From contig JAFEMH010000988.1 in assembly GCA_022495995.1 (NCBI GenBank), positions 498,807-562,806 of the forward strand: a stretch of 64,000 nucleotides of DNA, read 5' to 3'. The notes beneath the pieces are model-generated. The model did no database searches and was not told where the DNA came from. It saw only the letters and a program-made list of their open reading frames with translations. Positions within the stretch are counted from its first letter, which is position 1. Every line of letters starts with the position of its first letter. The stretch comes from Adenophora triphylla var. japonica (taxonomy: Eukaryota > Streptophyta > Magnoliopsida > Asterales > Campanulaceae). The position numbers and the translations under genes were made by a program. Positions 1-9,527 of the stretch are shown one piece after another.

Positions 1-251
1 ATCAAGGCATGAATAGGCAAAAGTTATGTCAGAATGAAATTACAAATTTTGAAAGAGGGAATTCAGAAAATACTGTATTTGTCAATTGCAATTGCATTCT
101 ATAGGATGCCATATTTATCATACCAATACACTAAAACACAGGCACACCATTTCAAATTAACAACACTTTTTTTTTTTTTAACAAAATTCTATATAACCGT
201 AAACGATAAAACGGATTAAGTGACGCTTTTCTAATTAAGGATATAGTAATG

Positions 252-1085
252 TTAATGCAATTTTACTATGGCACAAACATTGTACAAATAAATAAAGCAC
301 ATTTTTTTAAAAGTTTGATGTGAAAGTAAAGTGCGACACTTATTATGAAACGGATTAAGTATTACTTTATTTAAGGAGGATGGAGTAAGGGATGAAAAAA
401 GTGTACCTAGACTGCCATCCGTTTTCTTCGTACCATAAGCTACGAATAATAAACGACTAATGAGAAAATATGTAGTAGCAGGGGTACGATAATTAGAGAA
501 AGAATCATCCATTTGGTAAGTCCAAAGAAGAGTCGTGTCATTGATGTCCTTCTCCTCTTCCTCTTCTAAAACTTCTTCATAGACGGTCCTTATTCCACAC
601 TTTTCAACAGAAGAGACAATTGTTCCCGAGCCGTCCACAGGCAGAATATGGAAGGACAGTTCGATTTCATCACCGGCCTCCAATAGATCCTCACACTTCC
701 ACGTGCTTACCCACAAAAAACTTATAAATGTTGCACCAACTTCATTGTGTTTCTCATCTTCCTCAATCCTATGATGAATCTTGTAGGACCATGCTAAATC
801 CTTTGTCTTATTTCCAACTGTAACATTAATTTCTATATGCCCAAGAATCAAATATTTATCTGGATCTAGATCTAGTCTTATAGCAAAACAAATATTCAAG
901 CCCTGAATTTTTTTATTATCAACTGAAAAGGGAATGGTATATGGTACTTTTGATCTCCCCATTTCCTCATAAGAAACATCCTCTGACTCATCTTCTCCAT
1001 ATGGGAAGTAGGTTTTGAAGCAACTGGGAACCTTTTTACTTTTAACATAGGTGTTGAATATACCCATTTCATAATGTACCTGCAC
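252..1085 (-). pseudogene. TNL post-LRR (C-JID-like) domain, out of frame with the LRRs
   Basis: The open frame starts with VHYEMGIFNTYVKSKKVPSC, which matches the start of the C-terminal jelly-roll/Ig-like domain of TNLs (pattern GIFSTFLPGSEVPSWF). It continues through IQGLNICFAIRLDLDPDKY and WKCEDLLEAGDEIELSF to an acidic tail with a run of Glu. In ROQ1 and RPP1 this domain helps bind the effector. No ATG lies at its start, and a 43-nt intron would be needed to join it to the LRR frame, which is too short for a plant intron. A 1-nt indel is the simplest explanation. The last ~70 residues are not recognisable and may be read-through into the 3' UTR. Confidence 0.7.
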
Positions 1086-1954
1086 GGGTGCAACATATAA
1101 ATCATTCTTTCATTTATAATACATCCTATCGGCACTGATTCTAAACCCAGGTTCTTTATTACTTTTTTGTCGGCACTGCATGCTGGTACCCACTTTAAAC
1201 AGCCTTCAATTTCAACATATTCTCTGATCTCATCCATTTCAAATTGTATATATCCAGTGGTCGGTCTGACCTTAGTTCTTTTCAACTGTCTGCTTCCCTT
1301 AAGAGTCAAATACTCTACACAGCTTGGGGGATGTATAACTGACTGGAGCTGTGGACAACGATCCATATAGAGCATAAGATGCGTAGAATTTGATAGATTT
1401 TTGACGCAATCGGGCAACCTACTCATCAAGTTTCCACTTAGATCAAGCTTATTCAAGGAGGAAAGCGGACTAAAATCCCTCGGAAAACATCCATCAGACA
1501 GATTGCAGTCGCTAAGACTTAACTTCACCAAAAAGTGTGGTAAGCAAGAAAGTAGCTTGATCGGTCCCGTAGCAATAGCTGGTGATGCAAATTTCACTAT
1601 GCTATAACAATCATTTTTTGTCAACTCTCTTGGAAACTCAGTAAGAACACAGCCTGATAATTCCAGTGTTACTATAGATTGTGGTAAATCAGGAAGATCC
1701 CTCAGACTCTTGCAGCCTGATAATTCCAGTGTTACCATTGATTGTGGTAAATCAGGAAGATCCCTCAGACTCTTGCAGTTGCATAGATCCAGCAACACAA
1801 GTCCCTTGAGAATTCCAATAGTTTTGCAGACCTTAACCAAATTAGTACAACCCCTGAGAATCAATCTCTCAAGCTGGGGGAGTCCTCTGAAGTCAGGAGT
1901 TTGGCAAAGTTCCGGTGAGTAACTTAGATTAAGAAACTTCAGTGATTTAACTTC
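896..1954 (-). CDS. TNL exon 4: LRR domain (frame ends prematurely)
   Basis: The exon begins at the GCGCAG acceptor (ending at 1955) with EVKSLKFLNLSYSPELCQT, which continues directly from exon 3. LRR units follow, for example GLVLLDLCNCKSLRDLPDL and SSLNKLDLSGNLMSRLP, with a 21-residue unit present twice in tandem. LRRs of TNLs recognise effectors or guarded proteins and hold the receptor in its off state. After VPIGCIINERMIYML the frame leaves the family pattern and runs to a stop at 896. The expected continuation (a jelly-roll/Ig-like domain) is found in another frame from 1085 down. Confidence 0.8.
   Translation of the reverse strand, partial: EVKSLKFLNLSYSPELCQTPDFRGLPQLERLILRGCTNLVKVCKTIGILKGLVLLDLCNCKSLRDLPDLPQSMVTLELSGCKSLRDLPDLPQSIVTLELSGCVLTEFPRELTKNDCYSIVKFASPAIATGPIKLLSCLPHFLVKLSLSDCNLSDGCFPRDFSPLSSLNKLDLSGNLMSRLPDCVKNLSNSTHLMLYMDRCPQLQSVIHPPSCVEYLTLKGSRQLKRTKVRPTTGYIQFEMDEIREYVEIEGCLKWVPACSADKKVIKNLGLESVPIGCIINERMIYMLHPCRYIMKWVYSTPMLKVKRFPVASKPTSHMEKMSQRMFLMRKWGDQKYHIPFPFQLIIKKFRA
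1650..1775 (-). repeat. 63-bp tandem duplication within the LRR exon
   Basis: Units 1650-1712 and 1713-1775 are identical except for two bases (tactat versus taccat, and atagatt versus attgatt). The unit is exactly 21 codons, so the frame is kept and one LRR (SLRDLPDLPQS...) is doubled. The near-identity implies a recent event. Confidence 0.95.
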
Positions 1955-2110
1955 CTGCGCGGGAAAAAAGGTAAAACAATCGTAAAGTGGATGATTATTG
2001 CAGTCGAATTTAGGTAGAAATTCATTGTAAGCTTTGCATTTCTTGGGACAATCAAAATCCTAAAGATTGCATCAGTGCAGCACTTATTTATTAATAAACA
2101 AATGTCTTAC

Positions 2111-2509
2111 CTTGTATCCCTTCCAAACTTGTTTTAATCTGCTTTGTTGCAAGTCAAGAGCAACCAGGTTCTGCAAGGGTAACTCCATGGGTACATGTTC
2201 GAGAGGAAATCCGTGCCAACTTATCAATATCAATTTCTTGGGAAATTTACTACAGCATCCAGTGAGATATACATGGTTGAGCTTGACAAATTTCAGATTT
2301 ACCATCTTCGTAAACGCATCAATTTTCAATTCACCGTCATTTGAAGGAAAAAATCTGTCAATAACCTGTTCTTTTTTCTTTTTCACATAGCCAAGCACTT
2401 TTGTAATTAAGTGCTGATTTGCATCAGCGGCATCCAAGCTTGATCCATCAGACTCTACTCTACTTATCTTCAGCCAGTCAAGAACGAACCCTTGAACAGC
2501 TTCAGTACC
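2111..2509 (-). CDS. TNL exon 3: NB-ARC/LRR linker and first LRRs
   Basis: This exon encodes 133 residues in phase 0 at both ends. It opens with GTEAVQGFVLDW, the typical start of this exon in TNL genes (family pattern K-GTEAVEGI-LDL), and ends with LQQSRLKQVWKGYK, the usual last LRR of the exon. Hydrophobic LRR spacing is visible in FTKMVNLKFVKLNHVYL and LISWHGFPLEHVP. The acceptor is TTGTAG (ending at 2510) and the donor is ACAAG|GTAAGAC (2110-2109). Confidence 0.85.
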
Positions 2510-2608
2510 CTACAACACAGAAAGAATTAAAATATAATGTTCAACTGACTTGCAAAGCATGAAAGCATGCAATCACAAAAAGCTTAGACATTTAATAAAA
2601 AAAAATAC

Positions 2609-3722
2609 CTTGTCATATTTCAGTACTGAAAAAGAATCATCATGACACCACAATCTACTCCGTCGCCCAGGCTCGTGCAGGGATTCTTTTCTAACTATAT
2701 TTTGCCCCATATCTTGAATCACCGGATGCATCATCAACGTCATGTCATATGTTATTTTTGTTATCAGACATCTATCAATCAGATTTTGGATTCCCACCGA
2801 AGCATGCAGACCACAGTGGTCTAATAATTTTACTACATAATCTTCTTCTTCTCCCACAAAAAAGCAAGCAACATGCAAAAACAGATTTTTCACCGTCTCA
2901 TCTTCCAAAGAATCATAGCTTATCTGCATAACCTTCAGGACATCAGGGTTCCCAATTTCATCCCATTTTTGCAATTGCTTTTTCCAAAAGACAATATCTA
3001 ACTTTCTGCGTAGAGAAGAACCCAAAACTACAAGAGCCAATGGAAGGCCTCCACAGCGCAAGATTATCTCTTTTGATAGCTGCATGTATTCTTCTAGGGG
3101 GAAAAGTTGTCGAAAGGCATGCCAACTGAAGAGCTCCAGAGAGTCCTTTTCTTTTAAGCATTCAACATTATGGACCTTAGGATGAATGATGAAATCCTTT
3201 TGCAACGACATGTTCCTAGTAGTTACTAGGATTTTACTTCCAGGACACAGCCTCTGTGGTTGTCCAAGAAGTGCCTCTAACTGCTCCGTTTCACTAACAT
3301 CATCGAGAACAAGAAGGAATTTTCTATTGCATATAGCTCTCTTTATCCTTTCGGTGCCCTCATCACAGTTATAAATTCTTATCTCCTCTCTTTTATTTAG
3401 AATGGTTGAGAGAAGTCGACTTTGTACACCACAAACCCCAATTTGATCCCACATCGCTGTAATCCTTGCAAGGAAACAACTACCTTCAAAATCTTTATAA
3501 TATTCATTAAACAGGTGTGAGACAATAGTTGTCTTCCCTATTCCACCAATTCCGCAAATGATGAGGACATTATTGTCCTTGGATCTATTTTCCAACCACG
3601 AGTTAATCTCACGGGTTTGATAATTCATTCCAACTAAGACTTGAGGGATATTCAAATCCTTGCGGTTTGGTAGACTGTTTTCAACCTCACACACAATTCT
3701 ACCAATGAATTCCGTCTCAGAC
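2609..3722 (-). CDS. TNL exon 2: NB-ARC nucleotide-binding switch
   Basis: This exon encodes about 371 residues with the NB-ARC motifs in order: P-loop GIGGIGKTT, kinase-2 FLLVLDDV, RNBS-B ILVTTRN, GLPLAL, an RNBS-D-like LFLHVACFF, and the MHD position. NB-ARC domains cycle between ADP (off) and ATP (on) states. The MHD motif reads MHPVIQDMGQNIV, with Pro replacing the invariant Asp that contacts ADP. The acceptor (TTTCAG, ending at 3723) and donor (CAAG|GTATTT, ending at 2609) are good. The exon keeps an open frame throughout, with no stop, although the intron before it holds a 5-kb insertion. Confidence 0.9.
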
Positions 3723-4262
3723 CTGAAACGTGCATCAAAATAAATTTTAAAAATCACTTTCAGTTATACTTCCTGTGTCACACTCGAAGAGATGAGATTT
3801 GACTAAGCACACAAATTAAAGAAATTCGTTGACAGTAATTAAATATCTAAAGTGCTTGTTAGAACATTCAAATTCAAAACAATGAGAGAACATTTATTTT
3901 AAAGTAGCAGGAAATGAAGCTTAGGATAGTCAATTGGTTGAAAGGTACAAATCAAATTGAGAAATTTACTCAAATGGAATTGTTGAGAAGAAGTACCCAC
4001 CTCTTCAAATATGACGGACGGAGGTAGGATAAATGTAGCCAAGCCAAGAATTGCATGAAACTTCTATTTTTTTACAATATTCGCTCTAGTAAAATAAATC
4101 TTTTATTCAAATGGGGGCAATTGCCCCCATTAGCCCTTGTGTACCTCTGCCGGTGCTCCAAGTTGAAACAACAGTATGGGAATTACTATTTAAAAATATC
4201 AACAGGTGCATTATTTTACTTGTGCACAATCCTATGCATTCGAGTGATTTGGCTGACTATTC
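3723..4262 (-). other. TNL intron 1, acceptor-side part
   Basis: This is AT-rich intronic sequence between the NB-ARC acceptor (AG at 3724-3723) and the left end of the copia insertion. It contains no coding potential that I can support. The 5 bp at 4258-4262 (TATTC) are one copy of the target-site duplication. Together with 9412-9527 it indicates an original intron of about 0.65 kb. Confidence 0.75.
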
Positions 4263-4750
4263 TGTTAAGGATGAAGCTCCTAATGTTCCAAGAGACAAAC
4301 AAACAACGGATGAAGTTCCTGTGAATGAGGCGCCCGCCCCATCCTATTCCATGCGGCCGCCTCGCATCAAAGAGCCCAAGATGGAAGCCTCGGCCCTTGA
4401 GACGCACGCCTCAAGAAGTGTCAAGCGGCCGCCTCACCTGCACCATCCTTTGGCCCAACCTCCTGGTTCCCAGGCGCACGCCTCGGCCTATACGGGGCGC
4501 CCGCCTCACAGTCCAGAAGCTTCCTCAGCAAACAGTTTACAGACTTGATTTGTTTCCTAATTACAATTGTTTCCTAATCTACGTTTACTTCTTGTAATTG
4601 GTAAATATTGTTCCATACATAGATTAGGAAAACATCTCTACCATGTATAGATAGGATCTCTCAAATCCTTGTACAAATAGGACTCTCCAATTGTAACTAT
4701 ATATTGAACCATTGTGAATAAAAAAAAGCTAAGGCTTTCAAATTCTTACA
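4263..4750 (+). repeat. Copia 5' LTR
   Basis: This LTR is 488 bp, starts TGTTAAGG and ends TTCTTACA. The first ~240 bp are GC-rich with repeated CGCCTC/CGCCCGCC motifs; the remainder is AT-rich with a TATA-like run (ATATATTG) and an AATAAA signal near the end. Relative to the 3' LTR it differs by five substitutions. Confidence 0.95.
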
Positions 4751-4762
4751 TGGTATCAGAGC
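4751..4762 (+). other. Copia primer-binding site
   Basis: TGGTATCAGAGC directly follows the 5' LTR. It is complementary to the 3' end of initiator Met tRNA, the usual primer of plant copia elements. Confidence 0.95.
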
Positions 4763-4819
4763 ACTCAAGATCAATAGCCTAAATCCCAACTTTTTCAGCA
4801 GCCCCTCCCCCTCTTCCCC

Positions 4820-6394
4820 ATGGCCGGCAGCCCCTCCTCCTCCATCCCCAACTCCGCCGAACCCGATCAGCCTCTCCTCCTAGTCAACCTATCCTACTGT
4901 CGTTCCCTTACTCCTCTAACCTACCTTACATGGGCTTCCCAAATCACCTCTATCCTCTTTGGCCTCGACCTTCTAAAGTTTGTCGATGGCTCCCACCCCA
5001 AACCCGATGATACCATTATCATCGCCACTCCTGCCGTCGCGGAAATCGACGATGAACCGGCCAAACCCGCCACCACTACATCCACCCCTAACCCGGCTGC
5101 CATCACATGGTCTCGCCAAGATCGCCTCATCCTTGGGGCTCTCATAGGTACCTTAGATCCTACCGTAGCTCCCATAGTCCACCAAGCCACCACCTCCCAT
5201 GAAGCTTGGACCACCCTTAAAACTACATATGCTAACCCCTCCCGAGGCCACATGCTTCAAATAAAAGACAACCTTGCCAATCTCACCAAAAACCAACTCT
5301 CCATCTCGGAATACATGAATGCCGTCAAATCCTACATCGACAAACTTGCCATCCTAGGCAAACCCATGGATTCCGAAAACAAAACCTACACCATCCTCAA
5401 AGGTCTAGACTATGAAACATTCAAACCTGTTATAGACTCAACCCGAGCCCGTGATAACCCCATCTCCTTTGAAGCCCTCCATGAAAAACTCATCCAACAT
5501 GAACTCACCATCAAACAATCCACCCCCACCACCGCCTTCACCGCCCAAGCCCACCCATCATCAAGCCGCTTCAATAACTACCGCCCCTCCCAACCCTCGC
5601 CACCCTCCTCCCCCCATCCACCCTCTCGGCTTCCATTCAAAGGTAAGTGCCAATATTGCCACAACATTGGCCATGTCATCTCCCAATGTCGGAAATTCAA
5701 ACATGAACACCCCACCGTCAACATCCCCCCTCGCCCAAACCAAAACCAATTCCCCAACCAACAACATCCCCAAGCCCACACTGCCGCCTACAACAACCCC
5801 CCTCCTCCTCCCTCTTGGCTCATAGATAGCGGTGCCACCAATCACATTACCAATGACCTCTCCAACCTAGCCCTACACACACCTTACAACGGCAGTGACG
5901 ACGTCTTCATCGGCGATGGTTCCACTCTTCCGATTTCTCACATAGGTTCCTTCTCTCTCCCTACATCCTCCTCTCTTCTTAAATTCAATAGTGTCTTACA
6001 TGTCCCTCTCATTACTCGTAATATCCTATCCGTGTCTCAATTTTGTCGTGACAACAATGCCATCATTGAATTCTCACACTCTTCTTTTCTTATCAAGGAC
6101 AAAGCCACGAGTCACACACTCATCCATGAAAACCTTGAGGATGGCGTCTACATTTGGCACCCTCTGCCCATTCAAGCTCATTTAAGCTCTCTCTCATCGC
6201 AGCTATGGCATCATAGATTAGGACATCCCTATTCCCCCGTTCTTAGTTTATTATGTAGCAACTTCAGTTTATCTATTTCCCCTAGTTTACCTCCTTGTAA
6301 TTCTTGCTTTATCAATAAAAGTCACAAGCTGCCATTTGCATCTTCTACTCTTGTCTCCCATGCTCCCCTTGATCTCATATTCTCGGATGTATAG
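4820..6394 (+). pseudogene. Copia gag-protease (5' part of polyprotein, ends at a nonsense codon)
   Basis: The frame starts with MAGSPSSSIPNSAEPDQPLL and encodes 524 residues. In order it has a UBN2-type gag region (LTWASQITSILFGLDLLKF), a CCHC zinc knuckle (CQYCHNIGHVISQC, about residues 277-290), the aspartic protease site SWLIDSGATNHIT (about residue 335), and a GAG-pre-integrase motif (LWHHRLGHPYSP). It breaks off at TAG (6392-6394), in the position where copia proteins have Trp of the D-V-W-T-S-P motif, consistent with TGG changed to TAG. The integrase core continues downstream in the same frame. Codon use is strikingly C-rich at third positions. Confidence 0.92.
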
Positions 6395-7330
6395 ACCTCT
6401 CCCATTTACTCAATTGACAACTTTAAATCCTATGTCATCTTTGTCGACCACTTCACCAAATACATTTGGTTTTACCCCCTCAAACACAAATCTGAAACCT
6501 ACAACACCTTCCTCCGCTTCAAAGCTCTAGTCGAAAAATACTTCAAACGTCCCATCATTCAAGTCTACTCCGATAACGGGGGTGAATATCTCAAATTCAC
6601 CCCCACTCTTGGTCAAAATGGTATCACTCACCTCACTACACCCCCTCACACTCCTGAACACAACGGGTATGCCGAACGTCGTCACCGCCACATTGTTGAA
6701 ACCAGCCTCACCATTCTCTCAGAATGCCAACCTACCCCTCACCCTTTGGCGCTCTCACCACTGCCACCTACCTCATAAACCGACTACCCACCCCCACCCT
6801 AAACAATGATTCCCCTACTTCGGCATTTTCCGCTCCCCTCCAAACTACACCAAGCTCCGTAGTTTTGGTTGCCTTTGCTACCCATGGCTTCGCCCATACA
6901 CCACCCACAAACTAGACCCAAAATCCATCCCTTGTATCTTCGTTGGTTACTCACCCACACAAAGTGCGTACTACTGCCTTGATCCCACATCCCATCGAGT
7001 CTACACCTCTCGCCATGTCCGCTTTGTTGAAACCACATTCTCATATAACTCCCTCACCACCACATCCCCCACTACTTTCGCTCCTCCTCCCTCTGAATGG
7101 CACACCTTGTTTCTCCCTATTCAAACCACCACCTCCTCTATCCAACCTCCACCTAACCCCACCCCCTCCTCCCCCTACCCCTCCCACACCAACTCCTCCT
7201 ACTCCTACTCCCACCCCTAACCAATCCCCTACCCCACCTCAACCGGATACTCCACCACCCTCTCCCAACTCTCCAACTCCTCCACCCCCCCTCGCACTGT
7301 CACCACTAGACTATCCCATGGCATAACCAA
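6395..7330 (+). pseudogene. Copia integrase core, frameshifted
   Basis: The region continues the gag-pol frame after the stop at 6392. Recognisable parts are FVDHFTKYIWFYPLKHKS, VYSDNGGEYLKF (second catalytic Asp) and HTPEHNGYAERRHRHIVE (catalytic Glu). Near 6715-6730 the frame shifts, and the matching text then runs in other frames (for example TATYLINRLPTPTLNN, then VGYSPTQSAYYC). The Pro-rich stretch 7100-7300 corresponds to the linker between integrase and reverse transcriptase. Confidence 0.85.
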
Positions 7331-7430
7331 ATCCAACCCCAAGTATGCCAACCTCTCCCTCCTCACCACCCCCACAAGCCTTCCCACCACCACCAAACAA
7401 GCCCTATCCATTCCTCATTGGCGTAACACC

Positions 7431-8799
7431 ATGATTGACGAGTTCCAAGCCCTAACCAGCAACAACACTTGGTCCTTGGTTCCACCCACTTCAGCCCATA
7501 ACATTGTCGGATGCAAGTGGGTCTTCCGAGTTAAATACAACCCCGACAACACCATTCAGAAATACAAAGCCCGACTTGTAGCCAAAGGTTTTCACCAACA
7601 ACCGGGTATTGACTACACCGAAACCTTTAGCCCCGTTGTCAATCCAGCCACAGTCCGGCTACTTCTTTCCCTTGCCACAACCAACCATTGGCCCCTTCGC
7701 CAACTCGATGTCAACAATGCCTTCCTTCAAGGCACCCTCTCTGAAACCATTTTTATGACACAACCCCCCCAAATTTGAGGACTCCACCCACCCATCCTTT
7801 GTTTGTCGCCTATCAAAAGCAATCTATGGCCTCAAATAAGCTCCCCGGGCATGGTTTCAAGAACTCAAAACCTACCTCACCACATATGGCTTCCACCCCT
7901 CCTTAGCCGATCCCTCGCTATTTATCTTCAACAAATCTCCATCCCCAATTTACCTACTTGTCTATGTTGATGATATCATTGTCACTAGCCACTCCCCCTC
8001 TCACCTTCAGTCATTCATCTCCAACCTATCCAACCGGTTCTCCCTCAAAGACCTTGGCCCCTTATCCTACTTCTTGGGTGTTGAAGTCGTCCCTAACCAT
8101 CACGGGCTACTCCTCTCCCAAACCAAATATATCCATGACCTTCTCACCCGTCACAAAATGATTGACTTAAAGCCACTCCCCACTCCTATGGTAACATATC
8201 CTCCCCTTACTCGATCTACTGCCACTCCAGCTGTTGACCCCACTTCCTACCGTGCTATTGTTGGTGGACTTCAGTACTTATCATTCACTCGTCTCGACAT
8301 CACCTTCTCGGTCAACAAGCTTGCGCAATTCATGCAGAATCCACAATCCTCTCACTGGGTTGCATTGAAGCGTCTTCTAGGCTACCTTCATGGCACCATG
8401 CATCTTGGTCTTCGGATTTTTGAAAAGTCTCCTCCCTCTATTCATGTGTTCTGCGATGCCGATTGGGCTGGAGACAAAGATGATTTCGTATCCACTTCTG
8501 GCTTGCTTGTCTACTTGGGCAAGAACCCGGTCATTTGGTCTTCCCGAAAACAACGTGCTCTTGCTAGATCCACTACTGAAGCCGAATTCCGGGCTATCGC
8601 CGACACCACAGTCGAACTTACTTGGGTTGGGAACTTACTCACTGAGCTTGGGTTTCCATCTCTTGCTACACCTGTGATTTACTGTGACAACCTTGGCGCC
8701 ACCACCTACTCTTCTCATCCGATTTTTCACTCTCGCATGAAACACGTGGCTCTCTCATTTCACTTTGTTCGTGAGCAAATTCAGTCCGGTTCTCTTTGA
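7431..8799 (+). pseudogene. Copia reverse transcriptase and RNase H, one frameshift and one stop
   Basis: The RT begins near WSLVPPTSAHNIVGCKWVF and continues KARLVAKGFHQQPGIDYTET and LDVNNAFLQGTL. A run of seven C near 7767-7774 coincides with a frameshift. The frame then contains TAA at 7837-7839 within the motif AIYGLK-AP, where the family has Gln, so CAA became TAA. The active site YVDD is at 7963-7974. RNase H follows with FCDADWAGDKDD, IWSSRKQRALARSTTEAEF and YCDNLGATTYSSHP; the stop is at 8797-8799. Homology runs on past this stop (SDQLADILTKPLPR), so the last stop may also be a lesion. Confidence 0.9.
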
Positions 8800-8911
8800 G
8801 TATAACACATTGCCGGTTCGGATCAACTCGCAGATATTCTTACAAAGCCACTGCCTCGCATACGCTTCCAACTTCTTATCTCCAAGATTGGCCTTCTCTA
8901 CGGATCGTCCA

Positions 8912-8923
8912 CTTGCGGGGGCG
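8912..8923 (+). other. Copia polypurine-tract region
   Basis: The G-rich stretch CTTGCGGGGGCG abuts the 3' LTR and would prime plus-strand synthesis. It is not purely purine, as in many copia elements. Confidence 0.5.
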
Positions 8924-9411
8924 TGTTAAGGATGAAGCTCCTAATGTTCCAAGAGACAAACAAACAACGGATGAAGTTCCTGTGAATGAGGCGCCCGCCC
9001 CATCCTATTCCATGCGGCCGCCTCGCATCAAAGAGCCCAAGATGGAAGCCTCGGCCCTTGAGACGCACGCCTCAAGAAGTGTCAAGCGGCCGCCTCACCT
9101 GCACCATCCTTCGGCCCAACCTCCTGGTTCCCAGGCGCACGCCTCGGCCTATACGGGGCGCCCGCCTCACAGTCCAGAAGCTTCCTCAGCAAACAGTTTA
9201 CAGACTTGATTTGTTTCCTAATTACAATTGTTTCCTAATCTACATTTACTTCTTGTAATTGGTAAATATTGTTCCATACATAGATTAGGAAAACATCTCT
9301 TTCATGTATAGATAGGATCTCTCAAATCCTTGTACAAATAGGACTCTCCAATTGTAACTATATATTGAACCATTGTGAATAAACAAAAGCTAAGGCTTTC
9401 AAATTCTTACA
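8924..9411 (+). repeat. Copia 3' LTR
   Basis: This is 488 bp, five substitutions away from the 5' LTR. Its right end is about 117 bp from the TNL TIR exon, and its promoter would fire across that exon in antisense. Confidence 0.95.
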
Positions 9412-9527
9412 TATTCGAGTGTTTGGAGGTGTTTGTTTTTGCAATAAGAGGCTCAGAATGGCTGATTCATTCAGACATCTAAATATACAATGGGAATTGA
9501 AGTATATGTAGAATGTAGCAAACGTAC
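9412..9527 (-). other. TNL intron 1, donor-side part
   Basis: This carries the second TSD copy (TATTC, 9412-9416) and leads to the GT donor at 9527-9526. Confidence 0.75.

Larger units (their letters stand above)
4263..9411 (+). mobile_element. Ty1/copia LTR retrotransposon (Ale/Retrofit-like), recent, coding-defective
   Basis: The element is complete at its ends: a 488-bp LTR at 4263-4750 and at 8924-9411, both TG...CA, flanked by a perfect 5-bp TSD TATTC (4258-4262 and 9412-9416). A PBS follows the 5' LTR and a G-rich tract precedes the 3' LTR. The order gag, protease, integrase, RT, RNase H is the copia order. The two LTRs differ at five positions by eye (about 1%). The coding region has two nonsense codons and at least two frameshifts, so this copy cannot make its own proteins. 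It lies antisense to the TNL gene. The lineage assignment rests on the gag N-terminus and is tentative. Confidence 0.95.

Noticed and set aside
34..219. 61-codon ORF at the left edge
   Set aside because: AT-rich, includes a poly-T run, no domain; it lies in the 3' flank of the TNL gene.
1040..1135. A small intron that would rescue the TNL frame near 1084
   Set aside because: The only GT/AG pair that restores the frame would give an intron of about 43 nt, below the usual plant minimum.
4111..4548. 145-codon open frame over the copia 5' LTR (and its twin at 8796-9209)
   Set aside because: The frame lies in the GC-rich U3 of both LTR copies and is explained by the LTR; no known domain.
4921..5845. 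Minus-strand open frames opposite copia gag
   Set aside because: Shadows of the C-rich gag reading frame, with Gly/Trp/Val-rich low-complexity translations.
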